The notes under the pieces: generated by a model
What the model saw: only the letters and a program-made list of their open reading frames with translations
What the model was told of the DNA's origin: nothing
Databases searched by the model: none
Shown here: one piece after another, positions 54,299-62,486 of the stretch
Numbering within the stretch: the stretch's first letter is position 1
Layout: each line of letters begins with the position of its first letter
Program-made: the position numbers and the translations under genes
NCBI RefSeq assembly: GCF_001700435.1
Contig: NZ_LYPC01000016.1
Coordinates: forward strand, 152,961 to 216,960
Direction of reading: 5' to 3'
Length of the DNA stretch: 64,000 nucleotides
Origin: Paenibacillus pectinilyticus
GTDB lineage: Bacteria > Bacillota > Bacilli > Paenibacillales > NBRC-103111

Positions 54299-54351
54299 GG
54301 TATCAAATCAAAAACGGCGCTATGTAGCTCGCGGCTTTTAGTCGCTATACT
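54299..54351 (+). promoter_or_regulatory. Promoter P4 of the truncated M14 gene with activator box
   Basis: Plus strand GGTATCAAATCAAAAACGG from 54299, 47 nt to TATACT (54346-54351). P3 and P4 face away from each other within the 330-bp space 54130-54460. Confidence 0.78.
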
Positions 54352-54460
54352 GAGGTGGACATGAAGAAAACGCTGTCACAACATTGTGCGAAGGCGTTTA
54401 TTCCATATATTGGGATAGGCCACATACCGCAGAGAGACGGCCTAAAGGAGGGTTACGTGC

Positions 54461-55198
54461 GTGATCCAGATCCATTCGGACTATGCAGGTGGCAATATAA
54501 AGGTTATTTCTTTGGGTGAAGTCGTGAGACTGGAGCAGGACATCCGGGATTCCTATTGGTGGTTTTACTGGAACTTCTGCGTCCGATGCGACGAAGAAAG
54601 GGAAGTCGTCTTCGAATTCATGCATGGTGAAGTGGTTGGACCTTGGGGACCCGCTTACAGCCTGGACGGCATAAACTGGACATGGCTCGGGGAACAAAGC
54701 GTAATGAACGCCAAATCGTTCGTTTACCGCTTTAATTCCGACCATCCAGAGGCTTACTTCGCTTTTTCACTGCCCTATCAATTGCACCACCTCGAACAAT
54801 TTTATGAGAGGTTCCAAGACAATTCTATCGTGCGCCGAGATACCCTCTGTCTTACCGAAAAAAAGAGTGATGTGCCGCTCTTCCTCATCGGCAACGCGAA
54901 TGCGCAAGAGCATATCTTCCTCTCCAGTCGTCACCACGCGTGCGAATCGACGGTGAACTACGTACTAGAAGGTTTGCTAGCGTTCTTGATCGCGGACCAT
55001 TCTGCATTTCTCGATCGATTTTGCATCCATTTCGTGCCGTTCGTTGACATCGACGGTGTCGAAAACGGCGACCAAGGCAAAGGAAGGGCTCCACACGACC
55101 ATAACCGCGATTACATCGATCAACCGATTTATGCCGTTACGCGGGCGATCATGCGCTACGTAAGGGAGTTGCGGCCCGTGGCCGGCGCGGTATATTAG
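54461..55198 (+). pseudogene. M14 zinc carboxypeptidase, 3' truncated
   Basis: Starts at GTG 54461 behind AAAGGAGGG. 245 residues; the N-terminal beta domain and the first half of the M14 catalytic domain are present, with zinc ligands in RHHACES (HxxE) and the conserved VPFVDIDGVENGDQGKG and RAPHDHNRDY. It stops at VAGAVY, exactly where family members continue to the third zinc-ligand His and the catalytic Glu. The break falls on base 55189, where a duplicated segment (see 55189-55474) begins. The product should be inactive. Promoter P4 is intact. Confidence 0.8.
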
Positions 55199-55474
55199 GA
55201 CGCTCGCCCTACTGAGCCAATTCTACTCCCTGCCGAATTAAATAAAAAAGACCACCCGAAGGTGATCTTTTTTATTTAAGCGGGCGGCGGGAATACTCCA
55301 AATTCTTATTAAAAGCTTCCTCCGGAAGCAACTGGTGGTATATTTGGACGCTCGTCCTACTTAGGTTGATTCATGGATGTATGCACGGACGGTCGAACCC
55401 TGGGGTTCAATTCCCTAGATAAAAGAAAGAACCACCCGAAGGTGGTCCTTTCTTATTTAAGCGGGCGGCGGGAA
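55189..55474. repeat. Diverged direct duplication containing a tRNA-Gly 3' fragment
   Basis: GGTATATTAGGACGCTCG (55189) recurs as GGTATATTTGGACGCTCG (55337). The terminator ACCACCCGAAGGTG (55251) recurs at 55431, and ATTTAAGCGGGCGGCGGG followed by AAT recurs 181 bp on, at the true tRNA-Gly 3' end. The copy at 55280-55294 is a 15-nt remnant of tRNA acceptor and T-stem. Near 55390-55415 a T-arm-like GGTTCAATTCC is also present. Confidence 0.85.
55422..55454 (-). terminator. Terminator of the first tRNA operon
   Basis: Stem AAGAAAGAACCACC / GGTGGTCCTTTCTT with loop CGAA, just past tRNA-Gly. A diverged copy with its own T-run lies at 55244-55274. Confidence 0.85.
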
Positions 55475-55530
55475 TCGAACCCGCGCGATCAGCTTGGAAG
55501 GCTGAAGTTCTACCATTAAACTACGCCCGC
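55460..55530 (-). tRNA. tRNA-Gly (UCC anticodon)
   Basis: Cloverleaf with acceptor GCGGGCG / CGCCCGC, anticodon TCC in CCTTCCAAG, T-arm GGGTTCGATTCCC. CCA is not encoded. Last tRNA of a four-gene operon. Confidence 0.97.
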
Positions 55531-55549
55531 ATATCAACAATTTCTAAAA

Positions 55550-55626
55550 TGGTCGGGACGACACGATTTGAACATGCGACCCCCTGCTCCCAAAGCAGGT
55601 GCTCTACCAAGCTGAGCTACGTCCCG
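55550..55626 (-). tRNA. tRNA-Pro (UGG anticodon)
   Basis: Acceptor CGGGACG / CGTCCCG, anticodon TGG in CTTTGGGAG, T-loop TTCAAAT. CCA is encoded at 55552-55550. Confidence 0.97.
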
Positions 55627-55646
55627 AAGTGTATATAGAGTGAAAA

Positions 55647-55723
55647 TGGCGCGCCCTGAGAGATTCGAACTCCCGACCTTTTGATTCGTAGTCAAATACT
55701 CTATCCAGCTGAGCTAAGGGCGC
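55647..55723 (-). tRNA. tRNA-Arg (ACG anticodon)
   Basis: Acceptor GCGCCCT / AGGGCGC, anticodon ACG in ACTACGAAT (first base likely deaminated to inosine), CCA encoded. Confidence 0.97.
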
Positions 55724-55729
55724 AAATAT

Positions 55730-55804
55730 TGGAGCGGAAGACGGGGATCGAACCCGCGACCCTCGCCTTGGCAAGGCGATGCTCTACCGCTGAGCCACTT
55801 CCGC
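55730..55804 (-). tRNA. tRNA-Gly (GCC anticodon)
   Basis: Acceptor GCGGAAG / CTTCCGC, anticodon GCC in CTTGCCAAG, CCA encoded. First tRNA of the operon. Confidence 0.97.
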
Positions 55805-55906
55805 ATCGTGTTAATTGCCTCTCGCTCAGTAAGTGTTTCTCTGAGGCGACAAGGAATAATATATCAGGAATTCATAACAATTGCAACTGTTTTTTTCTAG
55901 CCGATT

Positions 55907-56605
55907 TTATTTGATAAAAACCCCGCCGAAAGGCAAAACTTCCCGCGCGATTCGCCGCAGCAAACCATCCGATTTCATATGCTCATCCAATTTGGGATCC
56001 GGCTTACAGGGCTGCATCAATACATGGCCTTGGCCTGTGATCTCCCAATGATAATTCATATGCTGACTGGCCAGCGTATTGCCATAAACACACAATCGAA
56101 GCTTCGCCTGCCGCGGATACGCGACAAGACAGCTGACATCGACATATAAGGGCAGCTTCTCATCTAGAGCCATATGAAATAACGGCCCCGCCGTCAACAG
56201 GCCAAGGGAACCCGGCCCATGAAACTGCATTTTCACCAAATCCTGCGTAATCACTGTATTCTTAACGCTCTGTAAATGCGTTGTGAAGGTCACGCCTTCC
56301 GTATAGAACAACACATGACGAAACTCAAACAGCAGGTCGTCCTCGTCTTCTAGGGGCACAACAGCCAAGCTATAGCCTTCAGGAAGCCCTAGCATGAATT
56401 GAGCAGGCCCCTTCATCAAACACTGAATCAGCCGCTTTTTCCGGAACATGCTCGGCAACTTCATAAAAGAATCTTCTCGTTGCTCCGGTCTCCCTTGGAA
56501 CGCTACGATTTGGTTGGGATGCAGCACATGCACAGCCTCGCCCTTATCGAGCTGCATCGTAGCCATTCGGGCTTGTGAACTCGCTTCTTCATAGATAACT
56601 TTCAT
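55907..56605 (-). CDS. AIM24-family protein
   Basis: A 232-residue protein of the AIM24/TIGR00266 beta-helix family. GPGSLGLLTAGPLFHMAL and LPLYVDVSCLVAYP are typical core strands. GGGGGT precedes ATG 56605. No membrane segment. Bacterial role unknown. It is 24 bp after a coiled-coil membrane protein gene on the same strand. Confidence 0.85.
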   Translation of the reverse strand: MKVIYEEASSQARMATMQLDKGEAVHVLHPNQIVAFQGRPEQREDSFMKLPSMFRKKRLIQCLMKGPAQFMLGLPEGYSLAVVPLEDEDDLLFEFRHVLFYTEGVTFTTHLQSVKNTVITQDLVKMQFHGPGSLGLLTAGPLFHMALDEKLPLYVDVSCLVAYPRQAKLRLCVYGNTLASQHMNYHWEITGQGHVLMQPCKPDPKLDEHMKSDGLLRRIAREVLPFGGVFIK

Positions 56606-56629
56606 TCACACACCCCCGAATTTTACCCG

Positions 56630-57085
56630 CTATCGAAGCCCGCGCTTCTGTCTCCGCCAAACGATGAATCGAAATACCCGACCGAACATGAAATAGCCAA
56701 TAATCAATGCCGCAGCCGTAATAATCATATACATGATCTTGCGATTCCGTTTATCTTTATCTAAAGCCACTTGCTCCATGGCCTTTATCCGTTCCTGTAA
56801 TTGCTCGTTATCTTTCTTGAGGGTCTCATTCTGGCTTTGTAGGCGTTCTTCAATCGCTTTCGACTGCTCGACAGCATCGGTTAATTTATTCTTTTGATCC
56901 TCTAATTGCTGTTTCGTTGCTTCATAATCTTTCTGGATTTGCTCTACATTACTTGGCAACTGATAGATATCTTTGATCCGATCTAGCCATGAGGCTTGGG
57001 CAACAGGCGCAGGACACATAATCCCAATGAAGAACACAAGCACGACTACGGCTTGTCCCATTTTTATGATTTTACGAAGCCTCAT
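56630..57085 (-). CDS. Membrane protein with coiled coil
   Basis: A 151-residue protein from ATG 57085 (GGGGAGG 7 nt upstream). Signal peptide to ~32 (CPAPVAQAS), a long coiled coil (~45-112) of Glu/Gln/Lys heptads, one TM (~118-140) and a short basic cytoplasmic tail (RRQKRGLR). It is probably anchored with the coiled coil outside. Family not recognised; probably co-transcribed with the AIM24 gene. Confidence 0.78.
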   Translation of the reverse strand: MRLRKIIKMGQAVVVLVFFIGIMCPAPVAQASWLDRIKDIYQLPSNVEQIQKDYEATKQQLEDQKNKLTDAVEQSKAIEERLQSQNETLKKDNEQLQERIKAMEQVALDKDKRNRKIMYMIITAAALIIGYFMFGRVFRFIVWRRQKRGLR

Positions 57086-57138
57086 CCGATTGCCTCCCCA
57101 CATGCATCTCGACATTATATTCTATTTTACAGCAAAAT

Positions 57139-57765
57139 TCACCCCTTCACCACTTCTATCGTTTGAACCGGGTACCGCAAAATCGTTTTTAATTTCCCAG
57201 ACGCTGTCTTTCGCGGGTCAGATAGATAGATCTCATGATGAAGCCCACTATAACGAAGATGATTCCCTTCAATAAAATGCTCGATCTGGGCAAGCGTCTC
57301 TGGCTCTGTCGAATAAGGACCCACATGCATCATTTGCACACAGACGCCCTCGTGTAAAGATTCGTACTGTATATCGGCTATTACCTTGAGATCTTTTTTC
57401 TTGGCTGCAGCCAACTTACGTGCTTCTTCAACACGATCCGATGTTACATAATCAGGCATCCGAATAAGCAGTTTCCAATGCCACTCTTCTCTCGGCACTT
57501 CTAACGCCTTTTTTGGGTCCCCATCCACCCACCATTGCCCTTCTAGCTTAGCTACTGCAAAATCCAACTCCTGCTTCTTATAATCCCCTTTCACACTATA
57601 GGCGACCGTATAGAGCGCTTCTGTCGCATTGGCGAAGGTATCACTGTCCGGGTCCCCTTGTCCAACAATCGACAAATACCAAATCGTTTCAAACTCAACC
57701 AACTGTGGTTTAGATGGCGCGTTGTAATACATTTTGTAAGCCTTCGTTAGATCTAATTTATCCAT
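57139..57765 (-). CDS. GyrI-like small-molecule-binding protein
   Basis: A 208-residue protein with a GyrI-like (SOUL/effector-binding) fold: LVEFETIWYLSIVGQGDPD at the start, QMMHVGPYSTEPETLAQIEHF in the middle, HEIYLSDPRKTASGKLKTIL at the end. AAGGGAG precedes ATG 57765. Members bind or hydrolyse small cyclic compounds; ligand unknown. Confidence 0.88.
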   Translation of the reverse strand: MDKLDLTKAYKMYYNAPSKPQLVEFETIWYLSIVGQGDPDSDTFANATEALYTVAYSVKGDYKKQELDFAVAKLEGQWWVDGDPKKALEVPREEWHWKLLIRMPDYVTSDRVEEARKLAAAKKKDLKVIADIQYESLHEGVCVQMMHVGPYSTEPETLAQIEHFIEGNHLRYSGLHHEIYLSDPRKTASGKLKTILRYPVQTIEVVKG

Positions 57766-57832
57766 GTTTACATCTCCCTTCCTTCTTCTACTATACAAAA
57801 TAAACCCTGACAACTATACGTCAGCGAACAGA

Positions 57833-57877
57833 AAAAAACTTACCCCTCGCACAGATATGCGAAACAAGTAAGTTTTT
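57833..57877. terminator. Bidirectional terminator beside ferritin
   Basis: AAACTTAC / GTAAGTTT outer stem with an inner CGCA / TGCG, A-rich and T-rich flanks. It lies past the ferritin stop (57899). Confidence 0.8.
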
Positions 57878-57898
57878 ATCCTTTAAAAACGTATGTAA

Positions 57899-58408
57899 TT
57901 ATTCCGCAGTTGGTGGCGTGAATGAGCGTTGTGCAAACTCAGCATCCAACATGAAGAAAGCATTGCTATCTGTATCGATACGTTTCAGCTTGTTGATGAT
58001 GCTATCAAACATTGCTTCTTCCTCGACCTGCTCGTCAATGAACCATTTCAAGAACTGCATCGTTGCGTGCTCTCTATCATTCAGGGCTAAGTCTGAAAGG
58101 TGATAAATGCGCTTCGTCACTTCTTGTTCATGCAAATACGCATGTTCAAAAGCATCTAAGATGGATTCATAGCGGTTCACCGGTGTATCCATGCCTGCGA
58201 ATTTGACCTTTTTTCCACGGTCATTAATAAATTTGAAAATCTTCATCGCATGAAATTTCTCTTCCTCAGCTTGTACAATGAAAAAGTTCGAGAACCCATC
58301 CAAACTTTCCGCAGCGCAATAACCAGCAATCGCCAAGTAGACGTGCGCGGAATAAAACTCATAATTCATCTGCTCGTTGAGCGCTTCAGTTAGTGTATCG
58401 TTTAGCAT
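57899..58408 (-). CDS. ftnA: Ferritin
   Basis: A 169-residue non-haem ferritin that stores iron. Ferroxidase ligands lie in NYEFYSAHVYLA, QAEEEKFHAMKIF and the EQVEEEAMF helix. ATG 58408 has AAGGTG 9 nt upstream. The adjacent DUF1450 gene has a Fur box, so this is an iron-related pair, though the ferritin itself shows no clear Fur site. Confidence 0.95.
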   Translation of the reverse strand: MLNDTLTEALNEQMNYEFYSAHVYLAIAGYCAAESLDGFSNFFIVQAEEEKFHAMKIFKFINDRGKKVKFAGMDTPVNRYESILDAFEHAYLHEQEVTKRIYHLSDLALNDREHATMQFLKWFIDEQVEEEAMFDSIINKLKRIDTDSNAFFMLDAEFAQRSFTPPTAE

Positions 58409-58521
58409 CTGTGCACACACCTTTCATTATGGTTATCTCTTGCGTATTCCCCATACATACAAGATTACCAGAATTGTGCATACAAATACAAACGGAAGTA
58501 ACAATTTTAGCAGATCCGTGT

Positions 58522-58773
58522 TCAAGCCATCACACTTTCAACCTTAGAAGACGTGATAATTTGCTTAATCTGCGCATACAGTTGGTCAGGTGACTCAGCG
58601 CATAGAAGCTTCTTCTTCCCGATCATCGCAATGCATTCTTTCTTGCAGTGTCTGCAATTGCCCAGGCAATCTTTCTTCTTCTGCTTCAGGTCTGGGAACT
58701 CATTCTTAATGGATTTATATATTTGTTTGGATCCGAATTTCTCATTTCGACAGCAGTATTTAATCGTCTTCAT
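58522..58773 (-). CDS. DUF1450 Cys-rich protein
   Basis: An 83-residue YuzB-like protein. Seven Cys are visible: CC near the start, CLGNCRHCKKEC in the middle (CxxxCxxCxxxC), and one in LLCAES, suggesting a metal or Fe-S centre. ATG 58773 has GGGGAGAGA upstream. A good Fur box lies ~50 bp upstream, so it should be induced in low iron. Confidence 0.9.
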   Translation of the reverse strand: MKTIKYCCRNEKFGSKQIYKSIKNEFPDLKQKKKDCLGNCRHCKKECIAMIGKKKLLCAESPDQLYAQIKQIITSSKVESVMA

Positions 58774-58821
58774 CCGCGATCTCTCCCCGCTCTTCACGTG
58801 TAACGCTACTCTTGATATTAG

Positions 58822-58836
58822 TGATAATAATAATCA
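58822..58836. promoter_or_regulatory. Fur box
   Basis: TGATAATAATAATCA fits the 7-1-7 Fur/PerR-type consensus TGATAATNATTATCA with one mismatch. It lies upstream of the DUF1450 gene. Confidence 0.8.
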
Positions 58837-58870
58837 ATGTCAACTAAAAATTATCTAAGCTTGTACGACA

Positions 58871-58913
58871 AAAAGAGCTTTCCCTCTCCTACTAAAAGGA
58901 TGAAAGAAAGCTC
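58871..58913 (-). terminator. Intrinsic terminator after the MBL gene
   Basis: GAGCTTTC / GAAAGCTC stem on the minus strand followed by TTTTT, 13 nt past the stop of 58926-59846. Confidence 0.8.
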
Positions 58914-58925
58914 ACGAGTTGCTGG

Positions 58926-59846
58926 TTAACTTAAATCAAATTCCATAAGATCGCGTCCCATGGTTATTTTGCCCGGATAAATCTCCTGCATGCCTTGACT
59001 ATACTCCGCTTCTGCTTCAACTGTTGCTGCTGGAGCCGGAATATGATGGGTCAGTACAAGATGCTTAACGCCAGCCCGTCTAGCGATTTCAGCAACCTCC
59101 AGCGTAGTCGAGTGATATTTGGCAGGATTCGAAAGCGATGCCGCTTGTTCAGGGAACTTCGCAATTAGGGCATCCAACCATTCCTTGTTGTAAGATTCAT
59201 GGATAAGCAGGTCGATTCCCTCGCTGTACGTAACCATGTTTTCTACAGGAATCGTATCGCCAGAAATAACTACCGATTTTCCATTATACTCAAACTTATA
59301 GGCAAGCGCAGGGTAAACAGGTTTGTGGTCCACTTCAAAAGCGGTTATCTTCAACCCGTCATGATCATATACAATGCCTTCGTTGCTTTCATGATAATTT
59401 ATTTTCGCGCCTTGGTCCGCAGAGAGATTATAATTCACCCTAAGATTCGCGTCAAAATCGAAGGATTCACGCATTTTCCCGATAATTTCTTTCGTCGTTG
59501 TCGGTCCGTACACATTCATCGGGACTGAGCGTCCCTCAAATACACGATCTGCAATGACATGCGTGCGCCAGCTTGAAATAAACACATCGAAGAATCCTGA
59601 ATTGTGATCACTATGATGATGTGTGAATAAAACATCCGAAATCCGCTGCGGCATCACGCCCGCTTTGATTAATTGATCAACGGCTGCGCCTCCACAATCG
59701 ACTAAAAACGCTTTATCACCAGCTAAGACAGCAACCCCAGCTTTGGCTCTGCCATAAAATGCGCGGGGAGTCCCCGTCCCTAATAGAATAACCTTTAAAT
59801 GCTCGTGGAACGCTGGCAATAGCTTTTCTTGCGTTTGTATTTGCAT
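58926..59846 (-). CDS. MBL-fold metallohydrolase
   Basis: A 306-residue metallo-beta-lactamase-fold protein. Metal motif THHHSDHNSG (HxHxDH), later DTIPVENM and HHIPAP. The order of motifs resembles the RNase Z / arylsulfatase-like MBL group. It lies 12 bp after the binding-protein gene, last in an operon with a sulfonate/nitrate-type importer, so it may act on the imported compound; this is inference. Confidence 0.9.
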   Translation of the reverse strand: MQIQTQEKLLPAFHEHLKVILLGTGTPRAFYGRAKAGVAVLAGDKAFLVDCGGAAVDQLIKAGVMPQRISDVLFTHHHSDHNSGFFDVFISSWRTHVIADRVFEGRSVPMNVYGPTTTKEIIGKMRESFDFDANLRVNYNLSADQGAKINYHESNEGIVYDHDGLKITAFEVDHKPVYPALAYKFEYNGKSVVISGDTIPVENMVTYSEGIDLLIHESYNKEWLDALIAKFPEQAASLSNPAKYHSTTLEVAEIARRAGVKHLVLTHHIPAPAATVEAEAEYSQGMQEIYPGKITMGRDLMEFDLS

Positions 59847-59858
59847 GGGATGTACCTC

Positions 59859-60890
59859 CTATTTCTCCTTCTTAACTTCATTTAACAGGGATAAGTCGAT
59901 GAATTTGCTTAAATCCAGCTCATCTTCCTTCAAGCCCTTGATATACCCTGCGTCAAAAGAAACCTTGGCCATCGCCTTAATCGCATCCGCATTCACTTCA
60001 TCCGTTAGTTTCAAATGGTCTAAGGCCGCTTTGATCAGCTTGGCATCCATCCCTTTACCGCTAAGCTCCTTGAGCTCCGCACTCACTAAATCGTAAGCTT
60101 TGGTTGGGTTTTCTTTAATAAAATTAATCCCGTCTAAATTCGCTTTAATTGCCTTCTTTGCTAAGTCGCGATGGTTTTTAAGGAAATCGTCACTAGCCAA
60201 TAAGAGAGTTAGCGGATAATCGCCGTTATTCGGCGGGATTTTATCCCAATCGACTAGCACCTGTCCAATTCCTTCTTCAACCATTTGTGTGCCCCACGGC
60301 TCAGGGATCAAGGTAGCATCAACCTCTTTTTGTCTGATCGCAACTAGCGTATCTGCAGGGGCTCTCGTGATCATCTGTACGCCGGATGTATCCGTTGAGA
60401 CTTTCAAACCTTCTTGCTGCAATAATAAACGCAGTGATATTTCGTTCGTACTGCCTTTTGTAGGAATCGCCACGGTTTTCCCAACCAAATCCTTCACCGA
60501 TTTGATGCCCGCATCCTTCCTTGCAATTAAAACAGCGCCGCCGTTATTCGAGCCCGAAATGACTCGGAAGTTTTTGCTCTTCAAATATTGGTTTATTGCA
60601 GGCCCTGGACCAACAAAGCCAATATCGATTTGATTCGTTGCCATGGCTGTAGAGAAGTCAGAGCCGTTATCAAAACCAGTGACTTCAATTTTCACATTTT
60701 TCCCGAAACCGTTCTGGAAATAGCCATTCTGTAAAGCGACAAAGCCCGGAGCATGGGTCACATTTTTCAAAATACCCACTTTCACTGTAAGATTCTCTGT
60801 GGATGAAGCTGAATTACTCTTCGTTCCGCAAGCTGAAATGACCAAAGTAAACATAAGTAACAAACTAAGTAAACCTGCAAGCTTTTTCAT
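59859..60890 (-). CDS. ABC binding lipoprotein, sulfonate/nitrate/taurine type
   Basis: A 343-residue protein with lipobox LVISACGTKS (Cys ~21). The domain (GILKNVTHAPGFVALQNGYF, IDIGFVGPGPAINQYLKS, GKTVAIPTKGSTNEISLR) matches SsuA/TauA-type receptors. Aliphatic sulfonate is the usual substrate; nitrate or a pyrimidine cannot be excluded. Confidence 0.93.
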   Translation of the reverse strand: MKKLAGLLSLLLMFTLVISACGTKSNSASSTENLTVKVGILKNVTHAPGFVALQNGYFQNGFGKNVKIEVTGFDNGSDFSTAMATNQIDIGFVGPGPAINQYLKSKNFRVISGSNNGGAVLIARKDAGIKSVKDLVGKTVAIPTKGSTNEISLRLLLQQEGLKVSTDTSGVQMITRAPADTLVAIRQKEVDATLIPEPWGTQMVEEGIGQVLVDWDKIPPNNGDYPLTLLLASDDFLKNHRDLAKKAIKANLDGINFIKENPTKAYDLVSAELKELSGKGMDAKLIKAALDHLKLTDEVNADAIKAMAKVSFDAGYIKGLKEDELDLSKFIDLSLLNEVKKEK

Positions 60891-60922
60891 GTTATTTCCC
60901 CCACCTTTTTCTTATGATTTAG

Positions 60923-61687
60923 CTATCTTTTACTTGTAATTAAGCCATAACGCAGCATAATGTTATCCTCAAGCCGTTTGAAGCAAAAATGATCCGAGAT
61001 CGTTCCAATCACTGCGATAATCACGACGACACAAAGAATTGTAGCTGTATCGCCTATACTACGGCTGTCCTGCAGCGTCTGACCAAGCCCCAAGCCTTTG
61101 GCAATCAGCTCTCCCGCTGTCAGCGCGCGCCATGCAAAAGCCCATGCGACTCGTACTCCCGTTATGAGGTGTGGGAAGGCTGCTGGCAGCATCACCTGAA
61201 AAAACATGCGAAAACCTCTGCCCGTGCCCATCATCTCTGCAGCCCGTATATGGATGACCGAAACATGCATAATCCCTGTACGACTAGACATGGACATGGT
61301 CCAAGTTGCTCCGATTGTCGTTATGAATATAACGGCCGTATCATTCAGCCCAAACCAAATGATGGCGAAAGGCAGCCATGCAATACTCGGAACGGTCTGA
61401 AGGGCCACAACCAGGAAACCAAAGGTCTCATCGAAGAATCGATACCGGGCAAACAGAAATCCCAACGTCGTTCCTATCCCGATCGAAATGACAAAGGAAA
61501 TCAACAGACGGCGAAGACTTGAAACCATGGCACCAAGCAAATGCCCTTGTGTAAATCCGTAATAGAATGCTTCGAATGTTTGAACGGGTGAAGGGAACTT
61601 CCAGCCCCATTGAAAAATTCTATATCCCATCTCCCATACTACTAGCAGTAGAATTAGGAAAATGATTCTTCTTAATGCTGTATTCAT
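60923..61687 (-). CDS. ABC permease, SsuC type
   Basis: A 254-residue permease with the EAA-like AAEMMGTGRGFRMFFQVMLPA loop. GGAGGTGGGCC gives a good ribosome site for ATG 61687, although this start lies 68 nt inside the end of the ATPase gene. One permease fits this family's homodimeric channel. Confidence 0.94.
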   Translation of the reverse strand: MNTALRRIIFLILLLVVWEMGYRIFQWGWKFPSPVQTFEAFYYGFTQGHLLGAMVSSLRRLLISFVISIGIGTTLGFLFARYRFFDETFGFLVVALQTVPSIAWLPFAIIWFGLNDTAVIFITTIGATWTMSMSSRTGIMHVSVIHIRAAEMMGTGRGFRMFFQVMLPAAFPHLITGVRVAWAFAWRALTAGELIAKGLGLGQTLQDSRSIGDTATILCVVVIIAVIGTISDHFCFKRLEDNIMLRYGLITSKR

Positions 61688-62459
61688 GGCCCACCTCCGC
61701 TCTTACAACCTTCTCCAGCTCCTCTGTGAGAGTTTCCATTATGGTGCTCTCCAAATGATGGATCAGTGGATCACCGATATCATGGGGTCTTCCTGCTTGC
61801 ACGGCAAATTCCTTCTTAATTCTGCCTGGCTGCGTAGACATGACCAACACACGCTCTGAGAGAACAATCGCTTCACGAATATTGTGCGTGATAAACAAGA
61901 TCGTTTTTTGTGTTTTCTGCCATATTTCTTCCAAATCTTTTTGCAAAATAAACCGTGTCTGCTCATCTAAGGCTGCGAAGGGTTCATCCATTAAGAGAAT
62001 ATCAGGATCCATGACGAGCGCCCTGGCGATGGAAACACGCTGCTTCATCCCTCCGGAAAGCTCATGGGGATACCGGTCGATAAATTTGCTTAAATGCACA
62101 GCTTTAATCTGTTCATAAGCAAGCTCGTAGCGTTCTTTTTTCGCCATTCCTCTTTGCTTTAATCCAAATGCAACATTATCCAGCACCGTCAACCAGGGGA
62201 ATAAACCATGCTCCTGAAAAACAACAACACGATCTGGTCCAGGTCCCCTTACTTTCTCCCCATTCACTTCGATCTGTCCGTCATAGTGCTTCTCAAAGCC
62301 TGCAATGAGATTCAATAACGTGGATTTCCCGCAGCCGGAAGGCCCTAGCAAAGAAACAAATTCACCTTTTTTGACGGTAAAAGAAACCTGATCCAATGCA
62401 TGATAAGATTTTCCACTCTTTTGGGCAAAAGCTTTGCTAACCTTGTTAATTTCTATCAT
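61620..62459 (-). CDS. ABC ATPase, SsuB type
   Basis: A 279-residue ATPase: Walker A GPSGCGKST, signature LSGGMKQR, Walker B ILLMDEPFAALDE. An extended C-terminus (~250-279) is encoded over the first codons of the permease. It lies 27 bp after the regulator gene. Confidence 0.95.
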   Translation of the reverse strand: MIEINKVSKAFAQKSGKSYHALDQVSFTVKKGEFVSLLGPSGCGKSTLLNLIAGFEKHYDGQIEVNGEKVRGPGPDRVVVFQEHGLFPWLTVLDNVAFGLKQRGMAKKERYELAYEQIKAVHLSKFIDRYPHELSGGMKQRVSIARALVMDPDILLMDEPFAALDEQTRFILQKDLEEIWQKTQKTILFITHNIREAIVLSERVLVMSTQPGRIKKEFAVQAGRPHDIGDPLIHHLESTIMETLTEELEKVVRAEVGHEYSIKKNHFPNSTASSMGDGI

Positions 62460-62486
62460 GGATTCACCTTCCAGCCCAACTTAGGA

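Noticed and set aside
55385..55415. Intact extra tRNA on the plus strand
   Set aside because: Only a T-arm-like GGTTCAATTCC is present; no acceptor, D or anticodon stems can be built around it.
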